The translations under genes and the position numbers were made by a program. From Commensalibacter papalotli (ex Servin-Garciduenas et al. 2014) (GTDB taxonomy: Bacteria > Pseudomonadota > Alphaproteobacteria > Acetobacterales > Acetobacteraceae): 64,000 nt of DNA. Location of the stretch: positions 105,005 through 169,004 of the forward strand of contig NZ_ATSX01000003.1 of assembly GCF_000527695.1 (NCBI RefSeq), in the 5' to 3' direction. This document shows positions 26,889-37,220 of the stretch, in pieces; the stretch's first letter is position 1, and the number at the start of each line of letters is the position of its first letter. The notes under the pieces are model-generated. The model was not told the origin of the DNA. It did not search any database and saw only the letters and a list, made by a program, of their open reading frames with translations.

Positions 26889-29800
26889 TCAAGAAAGCCT
26901 ATCTTTTCCACTTGGTATATAATTGAGCAATAACTCCTTGGGTAAGATCATGATTTTAGCTATATCTGTCCAGACAATCAAAGGGTTTATTTGATGTTTA
27001 GGATGCATCATGGTCAATAAAGACCAATAAGCTGCCATTTGCTTTAAATAAATAACAGGGACATCCTCTGCCTCTCGAGGAATTTTACGACCCGACTTAA
27101 AATCACATAATAAAATCTGATCTGATAAGATACGCATCCGATCAATTTGACCCGTAATCACTATTCCATTAACCATCCCAACCAAAGGTTGCTCTACCAA
27201 ACTTTGTTGATCAAACAAAGAGTGAAGCAAAGGATGCGTAATAATATTCAACACCTGCTCAATCAATTTTTGTATTTCCTTAGTGGAAAATTGACTTTCC
27301 AAAGGCTTTAACCACTGTAATGCAATAGCTGCACGTTGCTCTGATGGACAATCAGGTAAATATTGTAAAAGCTGATGTACCAAACGGCCTCTATATAATG
27401 GGTCTCTTTTAGCCTTAGTCTGCAAAGGAGATATAAACGAGGGAATATCCCCTAACTCTATTCCTTCTGGGCGACTAGGAGCTAAATGCGTTGTTGATAT
27501 TTTTTCAGAAGGCAGTGGAGTGGCAATCCAATTATTGTCCTGTCCCATCCAATCAGGAAGTTTTGTTAGGTTTTGAACCTTGTTAATAATGTTGTCCTTA
27601 ACAAAAGATGTTGCAACTGCAAGCTTCTGCTCAATCCATAAATGCTCGCCCTCCCATCCTTTGGTAAAATCACGTGAATATGCATTTAATTCGCGTAGTG
27701 CCGCAACACTATGTTTATACCAATTTCCTATAGGTAACTCTTTATCCTCAGAAACTGTTTTTTGCCAACCACAAATTAATAACCACTCGCTGGCACGCGT
27801 TAACGCTACATATAATAGCCGATTGCTTTCAGCCTCAGCCGTTAATTTTTTTTCATCTTTATCCATCTGACTTTCAGCAATATCAAACTGTTTTTGCGGA
27901 ATATATAAAGGCACTGTCATCCCACGAGATAGATCTTTTTTCCAGATTAACACTTTGTCTGACTGGAATCCTCCTTGTTTCACTGCAGGGTTCATTGTAT
28001 CAGGTAGAATAACCAGGCGCCCTTGAAGCCCTTTGGCACCATGCACCGTCATAATACGCACCATATCGATCGTTGATTCAGCTTCATTTTTAATCATGCG
28101 TTCGGATTGCTTCAACCAATATAAGAACCCTTGCAAAGAAGGCGTATGAAGCGTTTCGTAATGTAGTGCTTGAGAGAGCAACTCATCAATTGCTTCAATA
28201 GCCTCTCCACCCAATCGTGCCAATAACCTTGTACGCCCTTGATGTTCACCCAAGATTTCTACCAACAATGCATAAGGTGTTACAAAGTCAATACGCAGAA
28301 ATAGGCTAGACAGCATTTTCCAGACGGCCGACCAATCTTCTCTTTCTTTATGCCTTATAAACAAAGTTCCCCAAAGGCTCTGCCCATTTTTTCGTGGTAC
28401 AGCCAGGGCCATCAAGCTTTCTTCGCTTACCCCCCCCAAAGGAGATTTTAATACACACGCCAACGCCAAGTCATCTTGAGGCAACAATAAGACCTCGCAT
28501 AAAACAAGCAAATCTTGAACAGCGAGCTGGTCCAACAATTGCGTTTTAACCAAGTTTGCCAAAGGAATATTTTTAGATTTCAAGGCACGAATAAGCGCTT
28601 TGGAAAACAGAGATCTTTTACGAATAAGAATTAAAATATCGCCAGCTTGAATAGGCTTGCCCCCATAAGAAGGCACTTTGCCAATTTGTTGAGAAATCCA
28701 ATCAGCCAGTGTATCAGCTAATATGAGTTCTGCACTTTGATATTTTTGATTTTTCGTTAATGGTTGCCATAACTGCATTGCCCCATCTTGATCCAAGGCA
28801 TCAATGCGAGTTAATGGCCAGATATCCACTCGACCTGGTGCTTCTAGTTGTGCAGAACGATGAGAAAGAATTTGACTGTCTTTATCTTCCCCTGATAACC
28901 CTGCAAGTCCTTGTTTTGGATCAAAAACATGATCAACAAAATCTAAAATGATCTGACTGGAACGAAAAGAAACCCTTAACTGAGGATCCTCCCATAATTG
29001 ATCCGCCTGCATTACCGTTTGTTTGAAGATTTTATGCCAGTATAAGAATTCTTGAGGTTTAGCGCCTTGAAAAGAATAAATCGACTGCTTGTAATCCCCC
29101 ACCGCAAAAACTGTTCTAGGATGTGATTGATCCTCGTCACGCCCAATACCAGAAAAAAATTCTGTAGATAAATCCGCAGCTATTTTCCATTGCTCGGCAG
29201 AGTTATCCTGAACCTCATCCAACAAGATATGATCCAACCCACCATCAAGTTTATATAATACCCAAGCAGAACCAGGATCATCTAACAAGACTAATGTATA
29301 AGCAATTAAATCATTATAATATAAAGCCCCTTGGTTACGCTTAATTTCTTGATAGCGTTGCCAGATAGGCGCAAAAACACGCATTAACGCCAAGGTATAT
29401 TCATAAACACTATATCGATTTAACTGATCAATAACTTCCAGAATATATTCCCCTTGATTAACAAAATAAGCCGCAATATCGGGATCATCCGTTTTATTTC
29501 CTTTGATTGATTTTATTTCATTTTTCTGTGTTAAAAAGCAATTTGTTAATACATCCCACAAAGCAACACGCTGCGCAGCTGGTTCTGCCAACCATTGTAA
29601 ACCAAATTCACCAATCTTATTCAGGCTTTTCGCATTTGCAGCAACAGCTTGTTCGAAGTAAGATTTAAATTCTTTCTCATCACGCCATTCCTGACAAACA
29701 GCATGTAAATAGTCTATTTTACTGGCGTAGGAAAGTTGTAATAATTCACGCAGATATACATCAAAATTACCCTGCTCTATTAATCGAAAAACATCAGGTA

Positions 29801-30443
29801 AAAACCGTTGATTTTGTTGCAGTTCTTGTAAAATCTCCAAGAAATTTTGACTGCTTACCATAGGACTTAAAAGTTGAATATCGTGCTTTGAAGCCAAATG
29901 GATTTTTTCATCAAAAGCTTGCTTAAATGCAAGAATATTATCCCCTTCTTCAATAATTTTAAATTGAGGATTAATTGATGCTTCCAAAGGAAATCGTTGT
30001 AAGATTGACTGACAAAACGCATGATTAGTTTCGATACGCATTCCCCCTGGCAAATCCAGCACCTGGGCAAATAATGCACGTGCAGCCTTACGCATGGCTT
30101 CATCAGGTACTATTTGTAAATCCGACAAAGCTTGATTTAACTCTTGTTCAGAATAGCCTACCCATTCACTAAGTTTATGCTGTAAACGAATTGCCATTTC
30201 TGCTGCTGCTGCTTTGGAATAGGTTAAACATTGGATTTTTTGAGGATGTGTGCCTGGTTGTAACGTGCCATCTCGCCCTTTTCTGGGCAACATCAACCGT
30301 AATAGGCGATCCACTAATAACTTTGTCTTACCGCTGCCCGCAGAGGCTGACACAAATACAGAAATCGTCGGTGTTGATGCCAGCCTTTGTTGTGCATTGG
30401 CCTCATCAACTGGTGTTGTCATTGAAAATTCAAGCTGCATCAT
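26889..30443 (-). CDS. addA: Double-strand break repair helicase-nuclease AddA
   Basis: Large subunit of the AddAB complex, which resects double-strand breaks for RecA loading. The product is about 1184 residues. The UvrD-like helicase starts with Walker A FVSASAGSGKTKLLVDRLLRL, followed by LLDEVQDNSAEQWKI and AVGDYKQSIYSFQGA. Later come VRIMTVHGAKGLQGRLVILPD and LLYVALTRASEWLLICG. The C-terminal PD-(D/E)XK nuclease shows GRLVHQLLQYL and ILLCDFKSGR. The addB stop overlaps the ATG at 30443 (ATGA). A start at 30422 (MTTPVDEANAQQRL) matches the usual family N-terminus and is a close alternative. Confidence 0.93.
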   Translation of the reverse strand: MMQLEFSMTTPVDEANAQQRLASTPTISVFVSASAGSGKTKLLVDRLLRLMLPRKGRDGTLQPGTHPQKIQCLTYSKAAAAEMAIRLQHKLSEWVGYSEQELNQALSDLQIVPDEAMRKAARALFAQVLDLPGGMRIETNHAFCQSILQRFPLEASINPQFKIIEEGDNILAFKQAFDEKIHLASKHDIQLLSPMVSSQNFLEILQELQQNQRFLPDVFRLIEQGNFDVYLRELLQLSYASKIDYLHAVCQEWRDEKEFKSYFEQAVAANAKSLNKIGEFGLQWLAEPAAQRVALWDVLTNCFLTQKNEIKSIKGNKTDDPDIAAYFVNQGEYILEVIDQLNRYSVYEYTLALMRVFAPIWQRYQEIKRNQGALYYNDLIAYTLVLLDDPGSAWVLYKLDGGLDHILLDEVQDNSAEQWKIAADLSTEFFSGIGRDEDQSHPRTVFAVGDYKQSIYSFQGAKPQEFLYWHKIFKQTVMQADQLWEDPQLRVSFRSSQIILDFVDHVFDPKQGLAGLSGEDKDSQILSHRSAQLEAPGRVDIWPLTRIDALDQDGAMQLWQPLTKNQKYQSAELILADTLADWISQQIGKVPSYGGKPIQAGDILILIRKRSLFSKALIRALKSKNIPLANLVKTQLLDQLAVQDLLVLCEVLLLPQDDLALACVLKSPLGGVSEESLMALAVPRKNGQSLWGTLFIRHKEREDWSAVWKMLSSLFLRIDFVTPYALLVEILGEHQGRTRLLARLGGEAIEAIDELLSQALHYETLHTPSLQGFLYWLKQSERMIKNEAESTIDMVRIMTVHGAKGLQGRLVILPDTMNPAVKQGGFQSDKVLIWKKDLSRGMTVPLYIPQKQFDIAESQMDKDEKKLTAEAESNRLLYVALTRASEWLLICGWQKTVSEDKELPIGNWYKHSVAALRELNAYSRDFTKGWEGEHLWIEQKLAVATSFVKDNIINKVQNLTKLPDWMGQDNNWIATPLPSEKISTTHLAPSRPEGIELGDIPSFISPLQTKAKRDPLYRGRLVHQLLQYLPDCPSEQRAAIALQWLKPLESQFSTKEIQKLIEQVLNIITHPLLHSLFDQQSLVEQPLVGMVNGIVITGQIDRMRILSDQILLCDFKSGRKIPREAEDVPVIYLKQMAAYWSLLTMMHPKHQINPLIVWTDIAKIMILPKELLLNYIPSGKDRLS

Positions 30444-33400
30444 TCCCCCTCTGCCATGCTGCTCCACTCTAGCACTCTGGCCAGATGCACATAATCACCA
30501 AATCGTGGAACCCCACCACTAGAAGACTTATCAAACAAATACGGGCGAGGACGAGATAAATAAGGCTGCTTAGGATCATTGTAACGTTGGATAAGACGAA
30601 TTAATGCTTGCCAATGATCTTGCATTAGTTGAGATATGTTTGCTTCAATAGAAACCTCTTGCCCAGATTTATCTTTGATTTTTTTCCCAATCTTAATTTG
30701 CTTGTCATTATCCAATCCTCCTTTAAGACTCCAGTAATAAAGTTGGATAATAATTTTATCTGCAAGATTTGGACCAAAGGCACCGCGATAAGCCATCACA
30801 GCTTCTAATATCAGCTGTGGCGAGTTCCCTTTTTGAACGCTTTCAATTGATGGCGCTTGACCAGTTTTATAATCAAAAATCTCGATAGTGCCATCATAAT
30901 TTAAATCAATACGATCCGCTATTCCACGCAACGTAAAGGCAATCCCTGTCTCCTCGGAAAAATCATAAGAGCCCGATATTTCTGAATAAACACAACCAAA
31001 ATTCTTTTGATTACGACGTTCTTGTTCCTGAGCATATACCCATTGAGCAATTTTAAGAACTCGAGAACGCCACCATTCACGCATAGACGGGATAATATCT
31101 CGTCTTTCCTCCAAGGCTTGAATCATACATTCTTGAACTTTACCTTCATCCCAACCAATTTGCTGATAGGCTCTTTTTAACCCGTCGTGCACAACATTTC
31201 CAAAGATGCTGGCGGAACGGTCTTCTTCAAGTCCTACTATTTTTCTAAGTTTTAAAATTCGCTTGGCGTAAATTTCATAAGGATCTTTAAGCCAATATTC
31301 GACATCGGTAATCGAAATTGATTTAGGTCGCCATACCAACGGTGGTGTCGGCCTTGGTGGAGCAATAGGGTTTGCGGCTCCTTTGGGTTGATCTAATAAT
31401 TTTGCCCATGATAAAGCAGGATGTTCCACTATAACCCCATCTCGACCTTTTAGCCATGCTTTTAAGCGCGTAATCCAACGCGATGGCACAACAGGGGCAT
31501 TATCCCTTTGTAAAGGTACTGACAAAACAATCTCAGGCACCGAACAACAAAGAAGCATAAAATCATAGGCTGAACGTCCGACCTCGGCATCAGGCAAAGG
31601 GATCCCCATTTTGGTACGCATCGGTCTGCTGATCCAAGGGCCAGAATCAATCACAGGAGGCCACACCCCTTCAGATAATCCACCCAAAATAACCATATCG
31701 ACAACCTGCAACCGCGCTTCAATTAATCCCCAAATATAAACTCTGGGATGAAGCTCTTTATCTTTTCGCCCCCGCAAAACTCGGCGCGTATGCACAATCA
31801 TCCCTGTATAAGATGCGTTTAAAATCCCCTCGAACTCTTGTAACGTAATGTCGGCTAGAATCTGAGCCTCAGCTATGATATTGCGTAAATGTTCAGCCAA
31901 AGCATTTCCTTCTTCAGCAGTCCATAAAAGTTCTTCACCTGCTTGTTCAACATTTGAAGTTAATGCTTCTGCCACTTCAACCAAAGCAATCGCCCACTGA
32001 TCTGCCGAACGCTTATATGCACCTTCGAGTAAAGGTGCCATAAATCTTTCCAATAAATGGATCAAATTTAAAATCTCAGAAGCATGAGCTAGAAATTGAG
32101 TTGATTGCTCGCCTAAATATTCAGGATGAGAAAGCTCTAGTTCTGCAATTCTTTGGCGCGTCGCATATCCAATCGTCTCTAGCCCCGAAGCAGCAAATTG
32201 CCGTAAAATATTAACCTCTAAAAGACGTGTATATTCACGACAAGTCTTATGAACATATCCACAACATACAAAAGGGTGTTTTAACAAAGAAAGTAAAGAA
32301 ACTGGTGTAAATTTCTCAATACAAGCTCTGGTCAACAGACTTAATAAAATTGCAGCTGGCGTTTTATATAAAGGCTCGCCCGCACTGTCATCCGCGACAA
32401 TACCCCAACGTCCTAACTCTAACGCTACTCGCATAGCTAAATTACGGTCAGGCGTCACCAAAGCCACTATCTTTTCAGGTTGTTTCAAAGCATCCCTTAT
32501 TATTAACGCAATAGAGACTGCTTCTTGTTGTTGATCCCTGGGTTCTGATAAATAACAATTTGGTAAGGACACTGTATCCTGATCAGCAAGCCATTGATCA
32601 AGTAATTCTGCGGGCAATAAAGTCTGTTGAAACGCTTTTACACGCTCAAAAGGAACCAATCTTGTCTCTTCATCTTGCCAAATTTGAAAATCAAAACGTT
32701 TGACCCCCAAGGCAGTAAACATTTTTGCCATTTCTGCATAAGGATGCGTTAAAGATAAATCACTCCATATGTCTTCGGGTAAGTCCTCTTGGATACCCGT
32801 TACGATTAACTTTCCCTTAGACATTTGCATTATTGAAGACAGCAACTCGACTACCGCAGGACGGGCATCAATGAATCCCACCGCCCAAACAGGTTCATTT
32901 GATCCCAACTCTTGCCAGTAATGCGCTTGGATACGCAATAAAGCAACCTTTCTGGCAATAGGATTCATTACTTGGTTGTCTAATAACCATTGTGGCCAGA
33001 TATCAGTAATAATTGTTAAAAACTTTAAAATATTTTGCCAATGCTCTGCATATTCTCCGTCCACGGCTTTTGGCAATGCTTCATGTAAACTACAATCTGC
33101 CCATTCAGCTTCATCCATTAATTCCGCAAGAGAACAAGCCAGTTTCCATATTTCCCCTGCTTGCTCTTTATGTTCTAAGGACTGATCCATCCGCATAATC
33201 AGTTTAGTTAAGAGTGAGGTTCGCAAAATCGGATCAACAGCAGGTGGCAGAGAAAAAACGTGCTCACCTTTTAAGATTAATGCCGATTCATCAATTGCAC
33301 CAATTGACATAATTCTAGGAAGTAAAATCGGCTTACCTTTGGTGATCCTAAGGAACGTATCGATCAGAGCTTTGACGGTTCTTTGATTAGGAACAAGAAT

Positions 33401-33505
33401 AATGCCTTGGCGAATCATATCGGGTTGATTTTGAACCTCAGTCATCCACCGTTTAGCCAATATTTCTAAAAAAGGCATATTAAACGGTATTGAAACTAAA
33501 TTCAT
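30440..33505 (-). CDS. addB: Double-strand break repair protein AddB
   Basis: Partner of AddA, 1021 residues. The N-terminal inactivated helicase-like part starts ILVPNQRTVKALIDTFLR and lacks a Walker A lysine, as in alphaproteobacterial AddB. The second half carries LIEARLQVVDMVILGGLSEGVWP. The C-terminal PD-(D/E)XK nuclease is seen in SASIFGNVVHDGLKRAY and GTIEIFDYKTGQAPS, with D and K catalytic residues. AAGGGG precedes the start. It overlaps addA by 4 bases and follows tsaE by 28, so the genes form one operon. Confidence 0.92.
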   Translation of the reverse strand: MNLVSIPFNMPFLEILAKRWMTEVQNQPDMIRQGIILVPNQRTVKALIDTFLRITKGKPILLPRIMSIGAIDESALILKGEHVFSLPPAVDPILRTSLLTKLIMRMDQSLEHKEQAGEIWKLACSLAELMDEAEWADCSLHEALPKAVDGEYAEHWQNILKFLTIITDIWPQWLLDNQVMNPIARKVALLRIQAHYWQELGSNEPVWAVGFIDARPAVVELLSSIMQMSKGKLIVTGIQEDLPEDIWSDLSLTHPYAEMAKMFTALGVKRFDFQIWQDEETRLVPFERVKAFQQTLLPAELLDQWLADQDTVSLPNCYLSEPRDQQQEAVSIALIIRDALKQPEKIVALVTPDRNLAMRVALELGRWGIVADDSAGEPLYKTPAAILLSLLTRACIEKFTPVSLLSLLKHPFVCCGYVHKTCREYTRLLEVNILRQFAASGLETIGYATRQRIAELELSHPEYLGEQSTQFLAHASEILNLIHLLERFMAPLLEGAYKRSADQWAIALVEVAEALTSNVEQAGEELLWTAEEGNALAEHLRNIIAEAQILADITLQEFEGILNASYTGMIVHTRRVLRGRKDKELHPRVYIWGLIEARLQVVDMVILGGLSEGVWPPVIDSGPWISRPMRTKMGIPLPDAEVGRSAYDFMLLCCSVPEIVLSVPLQRDNAPVVPSRWITRLKAWLKGRDGVIVEHPALSWAKLLDQPKGAANPIAPPRPTPPLVWRPKSISITDVEYWLKDPYEIYAKRILKLRKIVGLEEDRSASIFGNVVHDGLKRAYQQIGWDEGKVQECMIQALEERRDIIPSMREWWRSRVLKIAQWVYAQEQERRNQKNFGCVYSEISGSYDFSEETGIAFTLRGIADRIDLNYDGTIEIFDYKTGQAPSIESVQKGNSPQLILEAVMAYRGAFGPNLADKIIIQLYYWSLKGGLDNDKQIKIGKKIKDKSGQEVSIEANISQLMQDHWQALIRLIQRYNDPKQPYLSRPRPYLFDKSSSGGVPRFGDYVHLARVLEWSSMAEGE

Positions 33506-33533
33506 GCCATCCCCTTATTCCTGATATAATTCA

Positions 33534-33992
33534 TTAAACTGATAAAAGAGATAAACGATCGGGCCACCCTGTTAATCTGGCATGCCTTAATGTTTCAGAT
33601 TGGATGGAAAGATGGATTTGTAAAGCATTGTCTGGTATCAAAGAGCCCAAACGCTCTGGCCATTCCACCAAGGTCACACCTTCTTTGGCATCTTCCCAAT
33701 CAAGCTCTATTAAATCATCTTCATGATTAAGGCGCCACAGGTCGTAATGATACAACGAAAACTCAAATGTGTCATATTGTTGTACCAAAGTAAATGAAGG
33801 GCTGGGAACCTCCATATAAGGATCTCTACACACAACCCTTAGCAATGCACGTGCCAAAGACGTTTTACCTACACCTAACGGTCCATATAATAAGATAGAA
33901 TCGTGTGGTTTTATAAAAGACGCTATCTTTTTGGCTAATAGCTCGGTCGCCTTTAAGTCTGGTAACGAATATATCAACTCATCCATCCTCAT
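33534..33992 (-). CDS. tsaE: tRNA threonylcarbamoyladenosine biosynthesis ATPase TsaE
   Basis: ATPase needed to regenerate the TsaBCD complex that makes t6A37 in ANN-decoding tRNAs. The 152-residue length fits. The P loop LLYGPLGVGKTSLARALLR lies near residue 34. The switch-like PSPSFTLVQQYD block is near 63, HYDLWRL near 80, and the VEWPERLG block near 107 is the family signature. The start at 33992 has AAGGA five bases upstream. It leads the tsaE-addB-addA-trxA operon. Confidence 0.93.
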   Translation of the reverse strand: MRMDELIYSLPDLKATELLAKKIASFIKPHDSILLYGPLGVGKTSLARALLRVVCRDPYMEVPSPSFTLVQQYDTFEFSLYHYDLWRLNHEDDLIELDWEDAKEGVTLVEWPERLGSLIPDNALQIHLSIQSETLRHARLTGWPDRLSLLSV

Positions 33993-34566
33993 TAGTATCC
34001 TTATCCAACAACGATTACCATCAAATAGCTCTTTTCATCATATACTTGCATCTAACAATTATAAAAAGTGTTACAGATATTAGTTTATAAATGGAAGTTA
34101 TTATAAAAAAATTATTACTTAATAAACCAGTTTGATTTTAATCAATACAATCAAATCTGAAAGCACAAAATGTCCAAATAAATAACAAGAAATCTTCTCG
34201 GATGATACTCTCCATTAACAGTGATAATTAAATAATATGGCTAGGTTCTCTACGGAAACAATATGGGCATACATACCTGTATATAAAATTTTTATAATGA
34301 CTAACAAGACGATCAAACATTATTTATTTTTAACTATATGAGTTTATAAAAAATGCATAATATCCATCTTAACGTCTTTAAAAATAACCTCTTATGATCG
34401 TGATTTTCATTTATCTTCTGTGCCCCACGTTTCGTCTCTTTCCCTGATTACTGAAAACATGATATATATTCACCCGTATCACATTTATTAATCGGTATAT
34501 ATTGTTCAAAATTCATATATTAAAATATAAATATTTTATAGTTCCACAGTGTTAAAGGTCCAAACT
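33993..34566. other. 574-base divergent intergenic region tsaE / ferredoxin reductase
   Basis: AT-rich, with no open frame that looks coding on either strand and no tRNA-like fold. Promoters for both flanking genes must lie here. I see no specific operator, riboswitch or repeat. Confidence 0.4.
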
Positions 34567-35583
34567 ATGACAAAGTCCTCTATCTCTACTGATGTCGCCA
34601 TTATTGGTGCAGGTCCAACTGGACTATTTACTGCTTTTGAATGCAGCATGCTCAAAATGGCTTGTACCTTGATTGATACATTGGAACATGTAGGGGGGCA
34701 ATGTTCAGCTCTTTACCCAGAAAAACCGATTTATGATATTCCAGCCCACCCTTCTATTACTGCTCAATCTTTAATTGATTCTTTGGAAAAACAAATTGAG
34801 CCTTTTTCTGTACCACGCCTTCTGTCAAGAACGGTGGTAGAGCTTAAAGGGGAAAAAGGCAATTTTACCCTTATCACCCATAAAGGCGATGAAATTCATG
34901 CCAAAGCAGTGATTATTGCTGCGGGTGCAGGGGCTTTTGGTCCTAATCGCCCTCCACTCGTTGACATAGAACTTTATGAAAAATCAGGGAACGTACATTA
35001 TTATGTGCGTTACAGTGATCAATTCATTGGCAAAGATATTGTCATTGCTGGTGGTGGTGATTCTGCTGTGGATTGGGCTTTAGCCCTTAAAGACAAAGCT
35101 AGCTCTATTTCCCTTGTTCATCGTAGGGATCGTTTCCGTGCTGCCCCAGAAAGCCTATGCCGCCTTGATCAAGCAATTGCAAAGGGCGAAATTAAAAAAA
35201 TGGTTCCTTATCAATTACACCAACTTCATGGCGAGCACGGGGCTATGACCCAAGTTGACGTTATTTCCATGGACGGAGAGATACAAAAACTTAAGGCAGA
35301 TCATCTATTAGCTTTCTTTGGCCTCACAACTGATCTTGGTCCTTTGCAATCATGGGGCCTAGAAACTGTTCAAGGCCGTATTCCTGTTAATCAAAGCACA
35401 TTGCAAACTAACAAAGAAGGCATTTATGCAGTTGGAGATATTGTGCAATATCCTGGAAAATTAAAGTTAATCCTGCAAGGTTTCAGTGAATGTGCTATGG
35501 CAGCTCATGCGATTTATTCTGTTGTTCGCCCCGAGCTTGCACTTCATTTTGAGCATTCTACAACCTTGGGAATTCCTAAATAA
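34567..35583 (+). CDS. Ferredoxin--NADP(+) reductase, type 2 (TrxR-like)
   Basis: FAD enzyme passing electrons between NADPH and ferredoxin or flavodoxin, 338 residues. The FAD-binding motif VAIIGAGPTGLFTAFEC is near the start. The GGQCSALYPEKPIYDIPAHP block is characteristic of this class and lacks the CxxC of thioredoxin reductase. The NADPH motif is IVIAGGGDSAVDWALALK with HRRDRFRA, and YAVGDIVQYPGKLKLILQGFSECA closes the FAD domain. The ATG at 34567 has AAAGG nine bases upstream; a GTG at 34549 would add six residues. Followed by alr after 23 bases. Confidence 0.92.
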   Translation: MTKSSISTDVAIIGAGPTGLFTAFECSMLKMACTLIDTLEHVGGQCSALYPEKPIYDIPAHPSITAQSLIDSLEKQIEPFSVPRLLSRTVVELKGEKGNFTLITHKGDEIHAKAVIIAAGAGAFGPNRPPLVDIELYEKSGNVHYYVRYSDQFIGKDIVIAGGGDSAVDWALALKDKASSISLVHRRDRFRAAPESLCRLDQAIAKGEIKKMVPYQLHQLHGEHGAMTQVDVISMDGEIQKLKADHLLAFFGLTTDLGPLQSWGLETVQGRIPVNQSTLQTNKEGIYAVGDIVQYPGKLKLILQGFSECAMAAHAIYSVVRPELALHFEHSTTLGIPK

Positions 35584-35606
35584 TTAAAATAGAATAGGCA
35601 ATTTGT

Positions 35607-36737
35607 ATGTCACAACCTTACCCTTTTGTTGACCCTACATTATTTACGCAAAATGCTGGGGCTGAACTTTATATTGATCTTTCTGCTATCGTGCAAAACT
35701 ATCATTATTTACAAAAGAGAATAAGCTCCGCTCAATGTGGGGCTGTTGTGAAAGCCAACGCCTATGGACTAGGAATGATCGAAATTGCTAAAGCATTAGC
35801 AAAGGCTGGGTGTAAAGATTTTTTTGTCGCACACTTGGATGAAGGAATAGCTTTACGCAGTATTCTCAACCAAGATTATACTATTTACGTCCTACACGGC
35901 CTTCCACCCAGTACCGAATCACTTTTTATCAAACATCATTTAACGCCTATTCTGAATGATATTAACCAACTTCATCATTGGTTAAAATTATGTAATGACC
36001 GTAATACTTCCTATTCTGCTGGAGTTCAGTTTGATACGGGTATGTCTCGATTTGGAATTGAAGAGGAAGAATTAAGTAATTTACAACAACGCAACTGGGG
36101 GGTTTTTCAACCTAGTCTAATCATGAGTCATCTGGCCTGTGCTGACACGCCAACTCATCCAGCAAATCGCCAGCAACTTGAGCGATTCCAAGCTATTAAA
36201 CAACAAATTCCCAATTGTCGTGCCAGCCTTGCTGCTTCCAGTGGTATTTTTCTCGGGCAAGACTGGCATTTTGACTTGGTAAGACCAGGAGTGGCATTAT
36301 ATGGGGGAAATCCAACACCTGGGCAACCCAACCCAATGCAAAGTGTCATTTCTTTACAAGGAACTATTATTCAGTTACGCCATATTTCTAAAGGTGCATT
36401 TATTGGTTATGGAGCCACTTTTACCGCTCCAAAAGATATGCGTCTTGCTTGGATTTCTATTGGTTATGCAGATGGATTTTTCCGCGCATTTAGTAATAAA
36501 ATCTCTGCTCTCAGCCCACAATTTCCCAAAATACCCCTTGCGTTATTGGGGCGTGTTTCCATGGATTCGTTATGTGTAGATATTACTGAGCTTCCTGACA
36601 CAGCACTACAGGTCGGCGATAAAATTGAAATTATTGGCGATCACCATCCTATCGATAGTCTTGCACAACAAGTTGATACAATTGGGTATGAGATTCTAAC
36701 GTCTCTGGGCAATCGATATCATCGGATTTACAGTTAA
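35607..36737 (+). CDS. alr: Alanine racemase
   Basis: PLP enzyme that makes D-alanine for peptidoglycan, 376 residues. The lysine that holds PLP is in GAVVKANAYGLGM near residue 45. The second catalytic residue, a tyrosine, is in GAFIGYGATFTAP near 265. The RVSMDSLCVDIT block near 315 and YEILTSLGNRYHRIY at the C-terminus are typical. It starts 23 bases after the ferredoxin reductase, so the two are probably co-transcribed. Confidence 0.95.
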   Translation: MSQPYPFVDPTLFTQNAGAELYIDLSAIVQNYHYLQKRISSAQCGAVVKANAYGLGMIEIAKALAKAGCKDFFVAHLDEGIALRSILNQDYTIYVLHGLPPSTESLFIKHHLTPILNDINQLHHWLKLCNDRNTSYSAGVQFDTGMSRFGIEEEELSNLQQRNWGVFQPSLIMSHLACADTPTHPANRQQLERFQAIKQQIPNCRASLAASSGIFLGQDWHFDLVRPGVALYGGNPTPGQPNPMQSVISLQGTIIQLRHISKGAFIGYGATFTAPKDMRLAWISIGYADGFFRAFSNKISALSPQFPKIPLALLGRVSMDSLCVDITELPDTALQVGDKIEIIGDHHPIDSLAQQVDTIGYEILTSLGNRYHRIYS

Positions 36738-36869
36738 TTATTTAAACGTAAAACCAAAGAAATTATCTGCCTCAAGCGTTAATTTCTTTTCAATATCATC
36801 TGTACTGTAAATCAACACTACTGATGCAAAAGGTGTATAGCTATAAGATGCTTGCGTGATTTTAACATC
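36738..36869 (-). pseudogene. Coding-like fragment without a start (possible gene relic)
   Basis: Between two stops on the minus strand lies a 43-codon frame with strongly protein-like composition, containing ASYSYTPFASVVLIYSTDD and ending DNFFGFTFK. It has no start codon or ribosome binding site, and the upstream sequence does not continue it in another frame that I can see. It abuts the alr stop. I read it as the C-terminal end of a lost gene; the family is not recognised. It could also be chance. Confidence 0.35.
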
Positions 36870-37160
36870 TTATTATGTTTTGAAGAGTTGAGCATAAAGA
36901 GACATTTAAACAAATTGATCATCTTGATTAATATCAAATCACAAATTTATTTTATTGATCTTATTGGCTGAAATACAGCCGTAATTATCCATATAAATTT
37001 CAGAGATAACCACATCAAAATAAAAAAAATCGCTCATATACCTGATGGAAAATATGTGTATTTTCAAAATCAATATAACCTGAGACAATAATATCTTTTA
37101 TATATCTTTGGGTTATATAGTGAACAAAGTGTTTCATATTTATTTTACACTACACATAAT
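36870..37160. other. Intergenic region downstream of alr
   Basis: About 290 AT-rich bases between the relic after alr and the terminator of the His/Lys-rich gene. I see no open frame or RNA gene in it. Confidence 0.4.
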
Positions 37161-37195
37161 AAAAAGTGGGACAGGTTTCCCCATCCCACTTTTAT
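37161..37195 (-). terminator. Terminator of the His/Lys-rich protein gene
   Basis: On the minus strand, AAAAGTGGGA and TCCCACTTTTT form a 10-base stem with a 12-base loop, ending in T. It lies 26 bases after the stop of the 37221-37520 gene. Confidence 0.8.
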
Positions 37196-37220
37196 GAAAA
37201 CTAACTATGAGAAGTTAGAA

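Noticed and set aside
30250..30522. Long plus-strand frames opposite addA and addB
   Set aside because: Shadows of the real genes. The minus-strand products are intact and fully recognisable.
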